Below, piece by piece: positions 18,632-27,975 of a stretch of DNA of 32,242 nt. The DNA is taken from assembly GCA_009602725.1 (NCBI GenBank), contig WELB01000074.1, positions 108,120 through 140,361 on the forward strand. The letters are read 5' to 3'. Made by a program: the position numbers and the translations under genes. The stretch comes from Spirogloea muscicola (taxonomy: Eukaryota; Streptophyta; Zygnematophyceae; Spirogloeales; Spirogloeaceae). Each line of letters starts with the position of its first letter. Position 1 is the first letter of the stretch. The notes beneath the pieces were generated by a model that was not told where the DNA came from, did no database searches, and worked only from the letters and a program-made list of their open reading frames with translations.

Positions 18632-19144
18632 AAAAATTTCGTGTATTTGAAACAACCGAAGGCCAAATGGCCAAGTACAAAGGCAAGCACATCTTAAGAC
18701 CTACATGACCTACAGCAGATTGACCCGCTCAGAAACCACGGGTCAAAACATAAAGGTCGCTAACCGATGCCTGGATACTAGATGGCAGATACGAAGCCCT
18801 TCTGCCACCAACTAGAGCTCGCCCAGCTTTCTGGTGCAAAGCATCAGCCTGAGCACGCTGCAAACAGGCCGAAACTCGTCGTCGCAACAACGACAGATAA
18901 GCAGCTGGCAAGCCCATCTCAGGCGGGAACACATCTGCATGTCATGTGTAGCCTAGATTGGCTGCGTTTTGAAGGAGAACAAGGAAACGAGGACCTAAGC
19001 AGCCAAAGATGTCGATTGCCGCTGGCAAGAGCTGATCACATCGGGGGTAATCGGAGTAGTGCTGCAACTTTCTTTGTTCAGCACTGCCCACTGCGGCCAG
19101 CGATGTGTGTCGATGCTGGACCTTTAAAGGCCTCCGTAACCACG
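18632..19144 (-). mobile_element. 513-bp LINE fragment inserted in the left arm, ends LTRGF-stop
   Basis: On the - strand it encodes part of the post-endonuclease region (YPRCDQLLPAAIDIFGC, compare HPAGDTFYPLAMDIHGC in the intact element), then LQRAQADALHQKAGRALVGG and ASVSDLYVLTRGF-stop. The 3'UTR is TGAGCGGGTCA ... TGTGCTTGCCTTTGTACTTG, also found at 28190-28245, and ends in AAATTTTT. CAGGG at 18627-18631 and 19145-19149 may be a 5-bp target duplication. The uninterrupted site is at about 19636-19641. Confidence 0.75.
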
Positions 19145-19376
19145 CAGGGGGGGCAGGCTGGGCCACACCAGCATTCCGCGAGCATAAGTTGCTCTTCATA
19201 GAATGCGGCTTTCGCTTAGTTTGCAGCGCTCGCAAGCTCTGGCTCTTCATCAGCGTGCAGGGCGCGCTCTAAATCAGGCCATTGACTTCCGTGGCGGCGC
19301 TCCGGCTCCCCAAGTTAGCTTGTCGGATTTGCATGTGCTCACCCGTGGGTACTGATGTCACCCTGTTACCTTAGGC
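19145..19376 (+). mobile_element. LINE tail, inner part of left foldback arm
   Basis: Encodes GGAPAPQVSLSDLHVLTRGY and TGA at about 19352-19354, the best preserved copy of this C-terminal peptide, then TGTCACCCTGTTACCTTAGG. The mirror copy is 19412-19635 on the - strand, where the end reads SLSNLYVLTPEY and the stop is lost. Confidence 0.75.
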
Positions 19377-19411
19377 AGTTGAGGCTACATGAAACGAAGC
19401 CATATGCTAAG

Positions 19412-20298
19412 GTGGCAAGGTAATAGTGTGACGTAGTACTCAGGGGTGAGCACATACAAGTTCGACAAGCTAACTTGGGGAGCCGGAGCGCCGCCACAGA
19501 AACCGCTGGCCTGACTTAGAGCGCGCCCTGCACGCTGATGAAGAGCCAGAGCTTGCGTGCGCTGCAAATTAAGCGAAAGCCGCATTCTATGAAGAGCAAC
19601 TAATGCCTGCGGAATACTGGTGTGGCCCAAGCTGCCCCCCCGACTTCGACGACCATAGAGCCAAAGGGAGCCGGGTAAAAGCGGGAGCGGCAACGGGGAC
19701 CCTGCTCTTCGGGAATTGCTCGCCCATAGAGAAGAGAGGCTGGCAAAGCCAGCCCAAAAAGAATGGACAATATCCAAAAGCCATAAAAAGGAGCTGACAA
19801 TAAAAATTACACAATCAGACACAAGACGATGCGGAAGGAATCTCAGTACCCACGTGTGAGCAACAGCAAGTCACAGTAACTCGAAGCAGGGAATGAGGCT
19901 CTCCGCCGTTCTTCCAACTCTCCCTCACTGTTATTCAAAGAAAGAAGGCGCGCAGAGCGCATGAAATGAACGGGAGGCCAATTCAAGGCAATACATTGTT
20001 CAGGCAGAATCTAGTGCAGGATAAACAAGGCTATACACAATGGAGCCCTACGCTAAGGTGCCTAAGGTAACAGGGTGACATTAGTATCCAAGGGTGAGCA
20101 CATGCAAATCATTCAAGCTAACTTGGGGAGCCGGAGGGCCGCCACGGAGCGACTAACTCCGCTCGTGCTCATCACTCGAGGAAACCATGCCGAGTGGCGG
20201 CGTGGCGTGGGACCAAGGCACCACACCGATTCACGCACGCCGCCAACGAGCAGGCCGTGACTATTCTGAAGGACGTCTGTCATGCCCATTTAGCTGGG
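19412..20298 (-). mobile_element. Right foldback arm: uninterrupted LINE-tail array
   Basis: Reads on the - strand as the pre-insertion version of the left arm. It holds three tail units: APQVSLNDLHVLTLGY-stop (about 20087-20160), the DLLLLTRGY-stop unit with its hairpin (about 19735-19880) and APQVSLSNLYVLTPEY (about 19430-19500). It also keeps a terminal box (19938-19985). HRMRLSLNLQRTQALALHQR and AGRALSQASGF precede the last unit. Confidence 0.8.
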
Positions 20299-20337
20299 TT
20301 AGCTCCTCCGATGTGTAATGTAAGGCATTGTGAGGCA

Positions 20338-20470
20338 ATAATGTCTGTGAGAAGCCAGCCCAAACAAAATGCGGCTGCTGTCATCTAAGGAGCGGCTGTA
20401 AAGGCCAGCCAGATGCATACAGGTGTTCATGACGGAGCCACAGGCTAGGCAGACGAAGGTATGAACAGTC
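20338..20470 (-). mobile_element. LINE 3'UTR module fragment
   Basis: The reverse complement reads CTGCCTAGCCTGTGGCTCCG, TCATGAACACCTGTATGCAT, CTGGCTGGCCTTTACAGCCG, CTCC, GACAGCAGCCGCATTTTG, TTTGGGCTGGCTTCTCACAG. This has both stem-loops in tandem and the same order as 27745-27840. It helps define the full 3'UTR of this subfamily. Confidence 0.75.
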
Positions 20471-20874
20471 TGAAAGGGAATGGTAGGAGCTAGGACTGCT
20501 TGGGCCCTCAAGGTGAAACGGCGAGAAATTGTTAGATGCCAAATTTTGGGCCCCACAACACGGCGAGAGCATCAAGACTTCCAATTATGGTCGACGTCTG
20601 CAAGCTGCAGGCTGTCACAGGCGGGACTGTCGGAGCTGTCCCGGATCGTGCAGGCGGGCCGGGGGTCCACTGTCCCATCGCCGTCATGGACCCCTGCGCC
20701 CACGACGCCTGACGGCCGACAGGACGCCTGACAGCGCCCGGGGCGCCCCGCCGCCTGCTGGCCTCTGGGGCGAGCCTGCGACCGCCGTTGCTGGCAGCGT
20801 GGCCGCAATGGAGGAACGCCGCATTGGCGGCCCGGCTGCGTCCCGTCGCCGAGGAGCTCGCGGCCGTGCCCGCC
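20471..20874. other. Upstream region of the four-exon gene, no other gene supported
   Basis: GC-rich 5' flank. Open frames on both strands here are low complexity (Arg/Ala/Pro) and overlap each other; none has independent support. It presumably holds the promoter and 5'UTR of the gene starting at 20926, but no defined element is recognisable. Confidence 0.5.
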
Positions 20875-20925
20875 ATGTCGCCGCTTTCTCAATTGCGGCG
20901 ACCCAGCAGCCACTGCCGTGCAGCA

Positions 20926-22397
20926 ATGGGCCTCCTCACACTACTGGCCCTCGTCGTGGCCTTGGCCGGCGTTGGCCGGTGGGCGTCTGCAGAGGTGGCC
21001 CTGCTCGTGAGGGCGAGCCAGCAGCGCAGCCAGGTCGCAGCTATGTCAGCGGGCAGCCTTGCGCAGAAGACCGCTGAACAGAAGATGCCCGATGCGGAGC
21101 TCGGTGAGAACGTCTTGGAGCTTCGCATGCCGCGCAGCTCACAGCTCAGCTAATGTAGATGGTCCTGTGCCCCGGCGCCGTCCATTCTTGTAGGAGTTGC
21201 CCCAGCATCTGCTGCACCGAGTATGTGTCCGTTTTGAGATCAGAGTCCCAGCAGTCATAGACAATCATGGTGCACTGCCAGCAGGCCCTTCGCATCGGCT
21301 GCTTTATCTGCATTGACTGACGACAGTGACAACCTCATGTGGTGCTTGTTCTGCTCTGCAGCGGAGCTGCTCCAAGCCCGCAGCTTGCATGCAGTCTTGG
21401 GATCACAGTCGGCGCACTTGAAGCAGGACAACCCAGACAGAAGCCTGGTGATAGCCAAGAGCTGGCATGCGGCAGAAGCCAGGAGGGCCCTCAGCAACAC
21501 GTTCGCAGCCTCTGCCCCACGCCATCGCCTCCAGGTCGTGGTGGCTCCAGAGGCGGCAGCTGCACGGAAAGATGATAATGGGCTCGACCACATTGTGCTG
21601 CCACCACCGCCGCCCTCAGTCGCCCCAGTTCCTGCAGCACCGCCTGTCTTGAAACACGGAAGTCTACGACACAGCAACCCCCACATGGCATCTGCAAGGC
21701 AGCAACGTGGCCACAAAGTCAAGGCTGCGAGTCCTGCTCCAGCTCCTGTCCCTCAAGTGAATGTAAACTTGAACGCGAGCTCGGCTGCCACAATAAGGGC
21801 GGCTGAGCTCCTGTGGCTGCTTCAGCAGCTGTCAGCGTCGACATCAGGACCAATTCAGCAGTCTGCTATCAAAGCGATTCTGTTGCTGCAGCAAAGTGAG
21901 CCCTTCAGTACCACATGCAACAATGTGGGTATTTACAATTGCCAAAGCAACAGCATGGCACATGTGAATTTAGCCTGCTGATCGTCCCTGCTCATGCCCT
22001 TGGCTGCCTCACAACCATACAACTTTGCCATCTTTGGCTGCAGTCCCAGGTGTGGTGGATATCCGGTCCAGCCTGCAGTCCCAGGTCACCACGCTGCTCT
22101 ATCCAATTCTACAGGTGAGAATCTGCTGACCGCTTGACTGCTTGTCACACCAGCAACCATTGCAGCCTCATTGCGCAATCTACGCTCCGGCAGAAGCTGC
22201 AGTGTGCTGTATATCTGTATCTGACTTAGCCCAGTTATATTGACTGAATTCGTACATGTTGTTGTTGGATAATTTACCAGACACCAAGTACACCTCAGGA
22301 GCAGGCGGCAAATGTCGTGGACATTCTGTCCAATCTGGGCCGTTATACTGGACGATTTCAAGACAACACAATCGGACTTGCGAACTTCCAACCTTAG
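20926..22397 (+). CDS. Unrecognised secreted or type II membrane protein, four exons
   Basis: Exons 20926-21103, 21362-21895, 22044-22114 and 22281-22397 join with GT-AG introns and matching phases (1,1,0) to give 299 aa and a TAG stop. Residues 1-24 (MGLLTLLALVVALAGVGRW) form a hydrophobic signal peptide or signal anchor. An in-frame ATG at 20875 would add 17 residues (MSPLSQLRRPSSHCRAA) and make a type II anchor. The mature part is Ala/Gln-rich and helical-looking, with a Pro-rich break near residue 140 (LPPPPPSVAPVPAAPP) and possible N-glycosylation at NASS. C-terminal helices follow (RAAELLWLLQQLSAS, DIRSSLQSQVTTLLYPILQ, ANVVDILSNLGRYTGRF). I do not recognise a family. Four phase-matched exons with no internal stops make it likely to be real. 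Confidence 0.7.
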
Positions 22398-23079
22398 GCA
22401 CTCACAGTCCACACCTTGCAGATTCTAATGAAAGGCTAGCTCATCATCTCGATAGCGATCGTTACTTATAAACACAAGGATTGTCCTACATGTACACGGT
22501 ATCGCCCACTATTGTGGTGATTTTGATATTTTACGTGTTCACTGATGCGTCTGTTTATTTGCATATACTGAGTCAATCAGCGGTGAAAGTACTGTGGCAT
22601 GGCATGTGATGCAGTGCATGATGTGGCGAGTCTTTTGATTGGTATTGCTTACATATGTGCCAAAAATCACAAGCTATGTGCAAAATGACTGGCCTAACCA
22701 ATGCGAATCGCTGGAGACTTAGGAGATCTGCTTGCAGTGTTTCATACCATGTGGCTTACATCGAGTGACTATTATACGTACTATGAAAACTTTCCTAGCT
22801 GATAACTGAAATGTTATGGTAAATCGTTTATGGTGGTACCTGAGCTCTCCACCGCCATAGGCAGCTCCCTCTCCAACATGCTTGTTCACGTGCTGACTGT
22901 AGATGTACGGAGTGCACGATCAGAGCAGGGGTCTTTACCAATGACCTGCCCAAGTCGTTTGACGTGCTTAGCACGGGCACTAGAAGGGCAGAAAAAAACA
23001 GCTGGTGACTTTGGGGCACAGCGCATCTCGCAAGTCAGTGCAAGAAGAAAGAAGAGAGGATGGGGCACTTCCAAAGGGG
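22398..23079. other. Intergenic, AT-richer, nothing recognised
   Basis: Downstream flank of the four-exon gene. I find no credible protein frame, RNA gene or LINE module. Base composition is clearly more AT-rich than in the genes. Confidence 0.5.
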
Positions 23080-23125
23080 CGAGGGCACTGAAAAGCCAGC
23101 CCAGAATACCTGACGAGGTCCATAT
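23080..23125 (-). mobile_element. LINE 3'UTR hairpin fragment
   Basis: GGCACTGAAAAGCCAGCCC, AGAATACCTGACGAGGTCC is the reverse-oriented hairpin module. No coding remnant is attached. The stretch 23126-23600 beyond it shows no supported gene. Confidence 0.6.
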
Positions 23126-23602
23126 GGGCCAAAACCACACAGCCATGCAAGTGACACCACCGAGCCTCAAAAGCCCCCCAAGATATTGATGGCGGGAAAG
23201 AAAAGATTGTACCCCCTGGTGGTCGGCGTACTTAATGTCCTTGCCACTCGGGGCGTCCGAGTCGCTCAGCGCTCTTCTGTTGACGTTTTATCGGCTCTCA
23301 GTTACCTTTTGCGGATGGCAGTCGACCACCATGTCGGTCTCCCACCCCTTTGCCTGGCAGGCATCCAGCAGTGCGAGTGTGGGCGTAGATCTGCTGATGA
23401 AGATTGTTAGCTGCCCAAGTGCTTAGGTGTGTTTAGCAAAGTGTACAATGCCTTCCACAATCTGCTAAGAGACACTTTGTTTGCGTACATTTGTTTGCGA
23501 GGCTGGGTACCATCCGATTGTGAAAGTTTGGGGGCATCATGCCCGTTTCCAGAAACTCGGCAAGCCGAACATGAGGCGTCTAGCTGGTGTGAAGACATTT
23601 CC

Positions 23603-23680
23603 ACAAGAGGCGATGGCTGTGAGTGGCCAGCCCAGAATGTACAAAATGCGAAGGGGCCAGAGAAAGCGCTAAAGCACACA
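23603..23680 (-). mobile_element. LINE 3'UTR hairpin fragment
   Basis: GGCTGTGAGTGGCCAGCCC, AGAATGTACAAAATGCGAAG, GGGCCAGAG matches the reverse-oriented module well (stem GGCTG/CAGCC with a GTGAGTGGC loop region). Confidence 0.65.
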
Positions 23681-23741
23681 GTGACTCAAGTGGCCACTAT
23701 GCACTCAGTAATCCCTGTTGAGCAGCCGCAGGTCCGGGTAT

Positions 23742-23788
23742 TATATACGTCTGGCAGATAAGTATGTGCTCACTCGTGGGTACTAGAA
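23742..23788 (+). mobile_element. LINE tail remnant ADKYVLTRGY-stop
   Basis: GCAGATAAGTATGTGCTCAC, TCGTGGGTACTAG encodes ADKYVLTRGY-stop in LINE sense. It ends about 65 bases upstream of the full-length LINE's ATG, so it may be an older copy into which the element inserted, or part of that element's own 5' region. Confidence 0.6.
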
Positions 23789-23851
23789 CCCTCCTTCAGC
23801 CTTTGGCCAACTCCCCGGGGCGCTCGAGCGCCTGAGCGCCGCCGGGCGCGC

Positions 23852-26800
23852 ATGCCGCCGCCTGCGAAGGCACAGCGCGCACCTGCGCGGCGCGCCCCTC
23901 GGAGCTCGCCGCGCAGAGTGCCGTCCGCAGCGCGGCCCCCAGCTGGCGGGGTCCCTCATGCCACGCCGTGCGCCGCGGCGGCCACGGCGGTGGCGAGGGA
24001 GGATACGGCACCTAGGCAGCTTGCACAGCCTCGTGCGGGGAACATGGGTCCGGCTGCCCAGCTCACAAGCTGGCTCGGCCGGCTGCGATCAAACCCTCGG
24101 CTCACTTGTGCCGGGGAGGCAACCGCACTGGCGGCCAGCGCGAGAGCAGTGCACCGGAGCTCCAGGAGTTGCTGCGCTACGCGCTCATCCCAGGCCCCAT
24201 TAGGCTCAGGGATGGACGAGACGGCTGTCCCGACCACGGCCCCAACACCATCTGAGATTGCCGTGGAGGAGGGCAACATGGAGAGGGGCACAGGACCCCC
24301 TCCCCCAGTATCCTCTCCCACTGCTTCTCATGCTGCTCTACTTACGGGCTTCGAGCCCCACCCACAACCAACGCCGTGCACCTCTCCCGCGTCTGCAGGG
24401 CAGACGGCTTCCGCAAACCCCCCTGCATCTTGGAGGGGAGGTCGCCGCAGCGGAGGAGCCAGGCGGCGCTTGGAAGTGGTTGTCGCCATGGGTTCGGCGA
24501 GTGGTGGCAGTGGCGCTGATGATGCTGACGGGCCCGTGGCTGGCGATGCCGCTGTATCAGCTGCACCTGGAGAAGGGGAGCGGGGCCAAGAGGACCTCCG
24601 GCCCCCTGCGGAGGCAACCTCTTGCCCGCCTATGGAGCTCCGCTGCCGGCTCTGCCGGCGGCGCTGTGCCTCCAAGGTGGGTCTGAGCTCGCACGAGCGG
24701 GCCTGCGTGCGTTCTGCTAACAGAGAGGCGCAGCAGGCAGAGGCATCCGCCACCGCTCGGGCTCGCAGAGTCCCTTCAAGAGGGGCGATGCCAACACCAC
24801 CACCAGGGCCTACGGCAGAACACTGGCGGTGGGCGGAGAGCGTGGACGTCTCCGAGATCCTGCGGACGACCAACGCGCAGCTCCTACGACACATCCCGTA
24901 TTGGGCCCGGCCCCACATACGGCGAGCCCTTCGGCCCCTCCTGACACGTCTGGCTCGTGACAGCGAGGATGAGGCTGCATGGGCTGTGTTTGTGTTGTTT
25001 CCGCGACTCTTGCTTGGTCGCCTGCCGCAGGGGAAGGCAGGTCGCAAGGAGCTGCTGCTGCGCCTTCACCTGTTTGAAGGTGGGGAGTGGCAGCTGCTAC
25101 TTGCAAAGCACCAAGCGGCTGCGCAACTCGCGCAAGCCAACTTTCGGCCCACCACGTCGGAATCCGATATTAAGGAGGCGGGCAAGCGACGTGCCATCCG
25201 ATTTGGACGAGCCGGCGACCTTGCCAGGGCTGCCCAAGCCTTGGAGCCCTCCACACCAGCACCGCATGATGCGGCAACCTTGGCCGCACTCGAGCAGCTC
25301 CATCCTTCGGCCCCGCGAAGATTAGATACATGGATGGAGAGCTTCACGCCTGCTCAACCGGTGGACCTGGACCCGGCTGCCTTCCGTCGGGCGATTGTGA
25401 GTAGCCGCAAGGCAGTCGCCGGGGGTCCATCGGGCATGCTCTTTGAGCACTTGCGGGAGCTGTATGGGGAGGACGACTCGGAGGAGGATTTCAATCTGCT
25501 GCTTAGGGTTGCACAACATGTTGCGCGTGGACACCTCACCCAACGAGTAGGCGCAGTCCTCTGCACAAGCAATCTCATTGCTTTGCAGAAGGACAGCGGG
25601 GGAGTGCGTCCTATCTCGATGGGGGAGGTTCTGTCGCGCCTCGTGGGGCGCACCCTAATCATGCAGATTCAGGACGATGCCCAGGCGCACTTCCATCCCC
25701 ACCAGTTTGGGGCTGGGATGCGTGCTGGCGCTGAGACCCTGGTGCACGGGGTACGAGCGGCACTGGATGTCAACCCCCATTGGCTGGCCTTGAGCGTGGA
25801 CGTACAGAATGCCTTCAACACTGTGGATCGGCAGGTTATTGCCGAGGAGCTAAGGCAGTACTTTCCCACCCTCCTCCCTCACTTCCGATGCATGTATGGC
25901 TCGCCATCTGCATTGTTGTGGGGGGCAGGGAGTTCTTTGGCTGTTTTGCAGTCAAAGACGGGGACACGGCAAGGTGATCCAATGGGAGGTTTTCTCTTCG
26001 CTCTGGCGCATCACCGTGCTTTGCGCAACACGGCGAGCGCTCACCCTGGCGTTCTCCTCCCGAGTTACGCGGATGATACCACGCTCCTCGGCCCCCCAGT
26101 GGAGGTGCTGCAAGCTTTCGGCACGCTTCAGCACCAGCTCCAGCTTATTGGGCTTGGGGTCAATCCGGCTAAGTGCTCCGCCTGGTCCCCTATTGGCATC
26201 CCTCTTTCCCTCTTCTCCTCGTTGCCTACATCTTGTCAGACTCCAGAGGGCGGCTTGAGGATTTTGGGAGTGCCACTAGGGGACCCGTCTTTCTCGGAGG
26301 GTGCTGTCCTTGCGCGTCTCCAAGGATACATGCAGGTCCTGCCAGAGCTCCCACGCCTTGGGGACTCTCAGTTGGCAGTGGCCATTTTGACCAGGAGTGT
26401 GGCACAGCGGCCGTGTTACCTCCTGCGTACGGTCCCACCGTCGGTCAGCTTGGATGCTATCTATGCATCCATTGATGTCAAGCTTCAGCAATGCCTTGCT
26501 GATCTGATTGCTCACCCACTCCTAGAGCAGTCTCCAGCAGCACTGGTGCAATGTACGCTGCCCATACGTCACGGTGGGCTTGGTTGTCGCCCCTTGGTCC
26601 GCTTATGCAGACCAGCGTACCTTGGCTGCTGGGCTCAGGTGGCCTCGTCCATATCTGGACGATTCCTCCTTGAGCAACAACGTGTGTTGGCGCCTCACAT
26701 CAGGAACGTGGTTCAGGGGAGTCTGCCTTTCCAAGTGACTCTCAAAGCATGCCAACAGGACCTCTTTGCCGCATACCCGCCTCTGGTGAATGAGCCTGTT

Positions 26801-26956
26801 AGTTCCTGGGCTGACGTTTCTGATGTTAAGGCTCAATCGCGGTTTTCCCGTGCTGCAGACGAGCAACCACTGGAGCATCTCCGGAGTCTCCTCCAAGGGG
26901 ATGCTCGAGGACCCCTGCCAAGCACAGGGATGGTAAGCCAAGACGGCGGCGCATAG
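23852..26956 (+). CDS. LINE ORF: CCHC zinc finger and reverse transcriptase
   Basis: 1034-codon frame from ATG 23852. Residues 1-255 are low complexity (A, P, S, R). A CX2CX12HX3C finger uses C265, C268, H281 and C285, like the N-terminal DNA-binding fingers of R2/NeSL-type elements. AWAVFVLFPRLLLGR lies near 375. The reverse transcriptase spans about 510-800: AVAGGPSG, GVRPISMGEVLSRLVGR, motif A SVDVQNAFNTVD (D650), GTRQGDPMGG (704-713) and catalytic YADD (739-742). It copies element RNA at a nicked chromosomal target. The frame stops at 26956, but the endonuclease frame, open from 26830, overlaps by 127 bases one base back. No apurinic-type endonuclease precedes the RT, as expected for the restriction-like endonuclease lineage. 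The intact catalytic residues suggest a recent copy. Confidence 0.93.
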   Translation: MPPPAKAQRAPARRAPRSSPRRVPSAARPPAGGVPHATPCAAAATAVAREDTAPRQLAQPRAGNMGPAAQLTSWLGRLRSNPRLTCAGEATALAASARAVHRSSRSCCATRSSQAPLGSGMDETAVPTTAPTPSEIAVEEGNMERGTGPPPPVSSPTASHAALLTGFEPHPQPTPCTSPASAGQTASANPPASWRGGRRSGGARRRLEVVVAMGSASGGSGADDADGPVAGDAAVSAAPGEGERGQEDLRPPAEATSCPPMELRCRLCRRRCASKVGLSSHERACVRSANREAQQAEASATARARRVPSRGAMPTPPPGPTAEHWRWAESVDVSEILRTTNAQLLRHIPYWARPHIRRALRPLLTRLARDSEDEAAWAVFVLFPRLLLGRLPQGKAGRKELLLRLHLFEGGEWQLLLAKHQAAAQLAQANFRPTTSESDIKEAGKRRAIRFGRAGDLARAAQALEPSTPAPHDAATLAALEQLHPSAPRRLDTWMESFTPAQPVDLDPAAFRRAIVSSRKAVAGGPSGMLFEHLRELYGEDDSEEDFNLLLRVAQHVARGHLTQRVGAVLCTSNLIALQKDSGGVRPISMGEVLSRLVGRTLIMQIQDDAQAHFHPHQFGAGMRAGAETLVHGVRAALDVNPHWLALSVDVQNAFNTVDRQVIAEELRQYFPTLLPHFRCMYGSPSALLWGAGSSLAVLQSKTGTRQGDPMGGFLFALAHHRALRNTASAHPGVLLPSYADDTTLLGPPVEVLQAFGTLQHQLQLIGLGVNPAKCSAWSPIGIPLSLFSSLPTSCQTPEGGLRILGVPLGDPSFSEGAVLARLQGYMQVLPELPRLGDSQLAVAILTRSVAQRPCYLLRTVPPSVSLDAIYASIDVKLQQCLADLIAHPLLEQSPAALVQCTLPIRHGGLGCRPLVRLCRPAYLGCWAQVASSISGRFLLEQQRVLAPHIRNVVQGSLPFQVTLKACQQDLFAAYPPLVNEPVSSWADVSDVKAQSRFSRAADEQPLEHLRSLLQGDARGPLPSTGMVSQDGGA

Positions 26957-27726
26957 CATCGCAAAACAAAGCATTTTCCATCCGCAAGCCCGCATGCAAA
27001 GGCAAAGCGCGGAGCCACTCAGACGCTCCCAGAGACGAAACAGATAGGAGCCGAGCGTGTGAATGTGGGCTTATTGAGCATGATGCAGTGCTCATGGGTG
27101 ACCACATGCTCAGGTGTGCCAAAGGCAGTGAGCGCACGGGCTCCCACAACCTCCTACGTGACGCCATGAATGGCATCGTCAAGGAGGCTGGATATCAAGT
27201 GGCGTTGGAGAGCACCGGGGTGATGCCCGTCCAGCTCCGCAACGGGGTCCCTCGGACGCGGCGTGTCGATCTGGTTGGCGTCCCCCTGGGAGGTGGCAAG
27301 CGGCTTCTCATGGACGTCGTCCTAACCGACAGCTTCCGGACGAAGGGCCCCGTAACTTCTGAGACCGGCTATGCCGTGAAGGTGGCCGAACAGAAGAAGT
27401 TGCACAAGTACAAGGACCACCCGGCGGGTGATACCTTTTACCCCCTGGCCATGGACATCCATGGGTGTTACGGGGTCCGGTGGTCCTCGTTACTTTCGCT
27501 GCTGGCATCTCAAGCTGACCAGCGGCGCCGGGAACAGGGTGCAGCCCTCCCCGGTGGCTCGGTGCCTTTGGGTCTTGTGTCCTGCTACCGCATGCGTTTG
27601 TCTATGTCGCTACAGCGTTCCCAAGCGCTTGCTTTGCATCGCCGCGCTGGTCGTGCCCTTGCAGCAGCCTCTGGCTTGCGCAGCGGGGTTGCTCTTACCT
27701 CAGCTCATCTGACTTCCTACTGCTGA
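26830..27726 (+). CDS. LINE restriction-like endonuclease domain and C-terminal region (-1 frame to the RT)
   Basis: Opens after a TAA at 26827 and runs to TGA 27724-27726. It has a basic stretch (PRRRRIASQNK), then a CX1CX12HX3C knuckle starting at 27058 (ACECG ... GDHMLRC). The PD-(D/E)XK-type core follows: RVDLVGVPLGGG, LLMDVVLTDS, AEQKKLHKYKDH, FYPLAMDIHGCYG. Such endonucleases nick the target and prime reverse transcription. The C-terminal part YRMRLSMSLQRSQALALHRR, AGRALAAASGLRSG is the peptide repeated across the window. The final residues leave the family consensus: SSSDFLLLTRG is readable one frame away at about 27700-27735. RT and endonuclease are normally one polyprotein in this lineage, so the one-base offset most likely reflects an indel or assembly error. 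Confidence 0.85.
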   Translation, partial: GSIAVFPCCRRATTGASPESPPRGCSRTPAKHRDGKPRRRRIASQNKAFSIRKPACKGKARSHSDAPRDETDRSRACECGLIEHDAVLMGDHMLRCAKGSERTGSHNLLRDAMNGIVKEAGYQVALESTGVMPVQLRNGVPRTRRVDLVGVPLGGGKRLLMDVVLTDSFRTKGPVTSETGYAVKVAEQKKLHKYKDHPAGDTFYPLAMDIHGCYGVRWSSLLSLLASQADQRRREQGAALPGGSVPLGLVSCYRMRLSMSLQRSQALALHRRAGRALAAASGLRSGVALTSAHLTSYC

Positions 27727-27975
27727 CACGGGGTCACTACGAGCGCCCTGGCTGCCTGGCCTGTGGCTCCGTCATGAACACCTGTATGCATCTGGCTGGC
27801 TTTCACAGCCGCTCTATTGATATTAGCAGCCGCATTAAAAAAAAATTCAGCTTGCCTTCGTACTTGACCACTCAGGCTTTTCATCACACACTTCATTCCC
27901 TTCAGTTGTATTTGTCGTTTTCTTACCTCAGCCCTTTTCAATTTCCCTTTGTTCTTACAGTTTGTACTGGTTTGC

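Larger units (their letters stand above)
17487..20298. repeat. 2.8-kb foldback (inverted duplication) of LINE-tail DNA with 33-bp spacer
   Basis: The left arm (17487-19376) and right arm (19412-20298) are reverse complements, about nine bases in ten by eye over the stretches I compared. The right arm is about 887 bp. The left arm has the same content plus three later insertions (17844-18046, 18117-18403, 18632-19144); with these removed it measures about 870 bp. Landmarks shared in opposite orientation are the tail GCTCCGGCTCCCCAAGTTAG at 17644, 19304 and their mirror positions (about 19490 and 20138), the TGTCACCCTGTTACCTTAGG box, and the TTGCTCACACGTGG / hairpin segment at 18420-18560 versus 19725-19865. 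Confidence 0.88.

Noticed and set aside
17487-20298. CRISPR-like or satellite array because of repeated boxes
   Set aside because: The repeats are inverted LINE tails of unequal length with coding remnants, not short regular repeats with unique spacers.
24328-25047. 239-codon - strand frame
   Set aside because: Shadow of the LINE ORF on the opposite strand in GC-rich sequence.
26830-26956. Programmed -1 frameshift in the RT/endonuclease overlap
   Set aside because: No heptanucleotide of the X-XXY-YYZ type in the right register was found; kept only as a question in the LINE finding.
26930-27000. Intron in the LINE starting at GTAAGC (26933) that would join RT and endonuclease
   Set aside because: LINEs move through RNA and would lose introns; the overlapping -1 frame is explained more simply by an indel.
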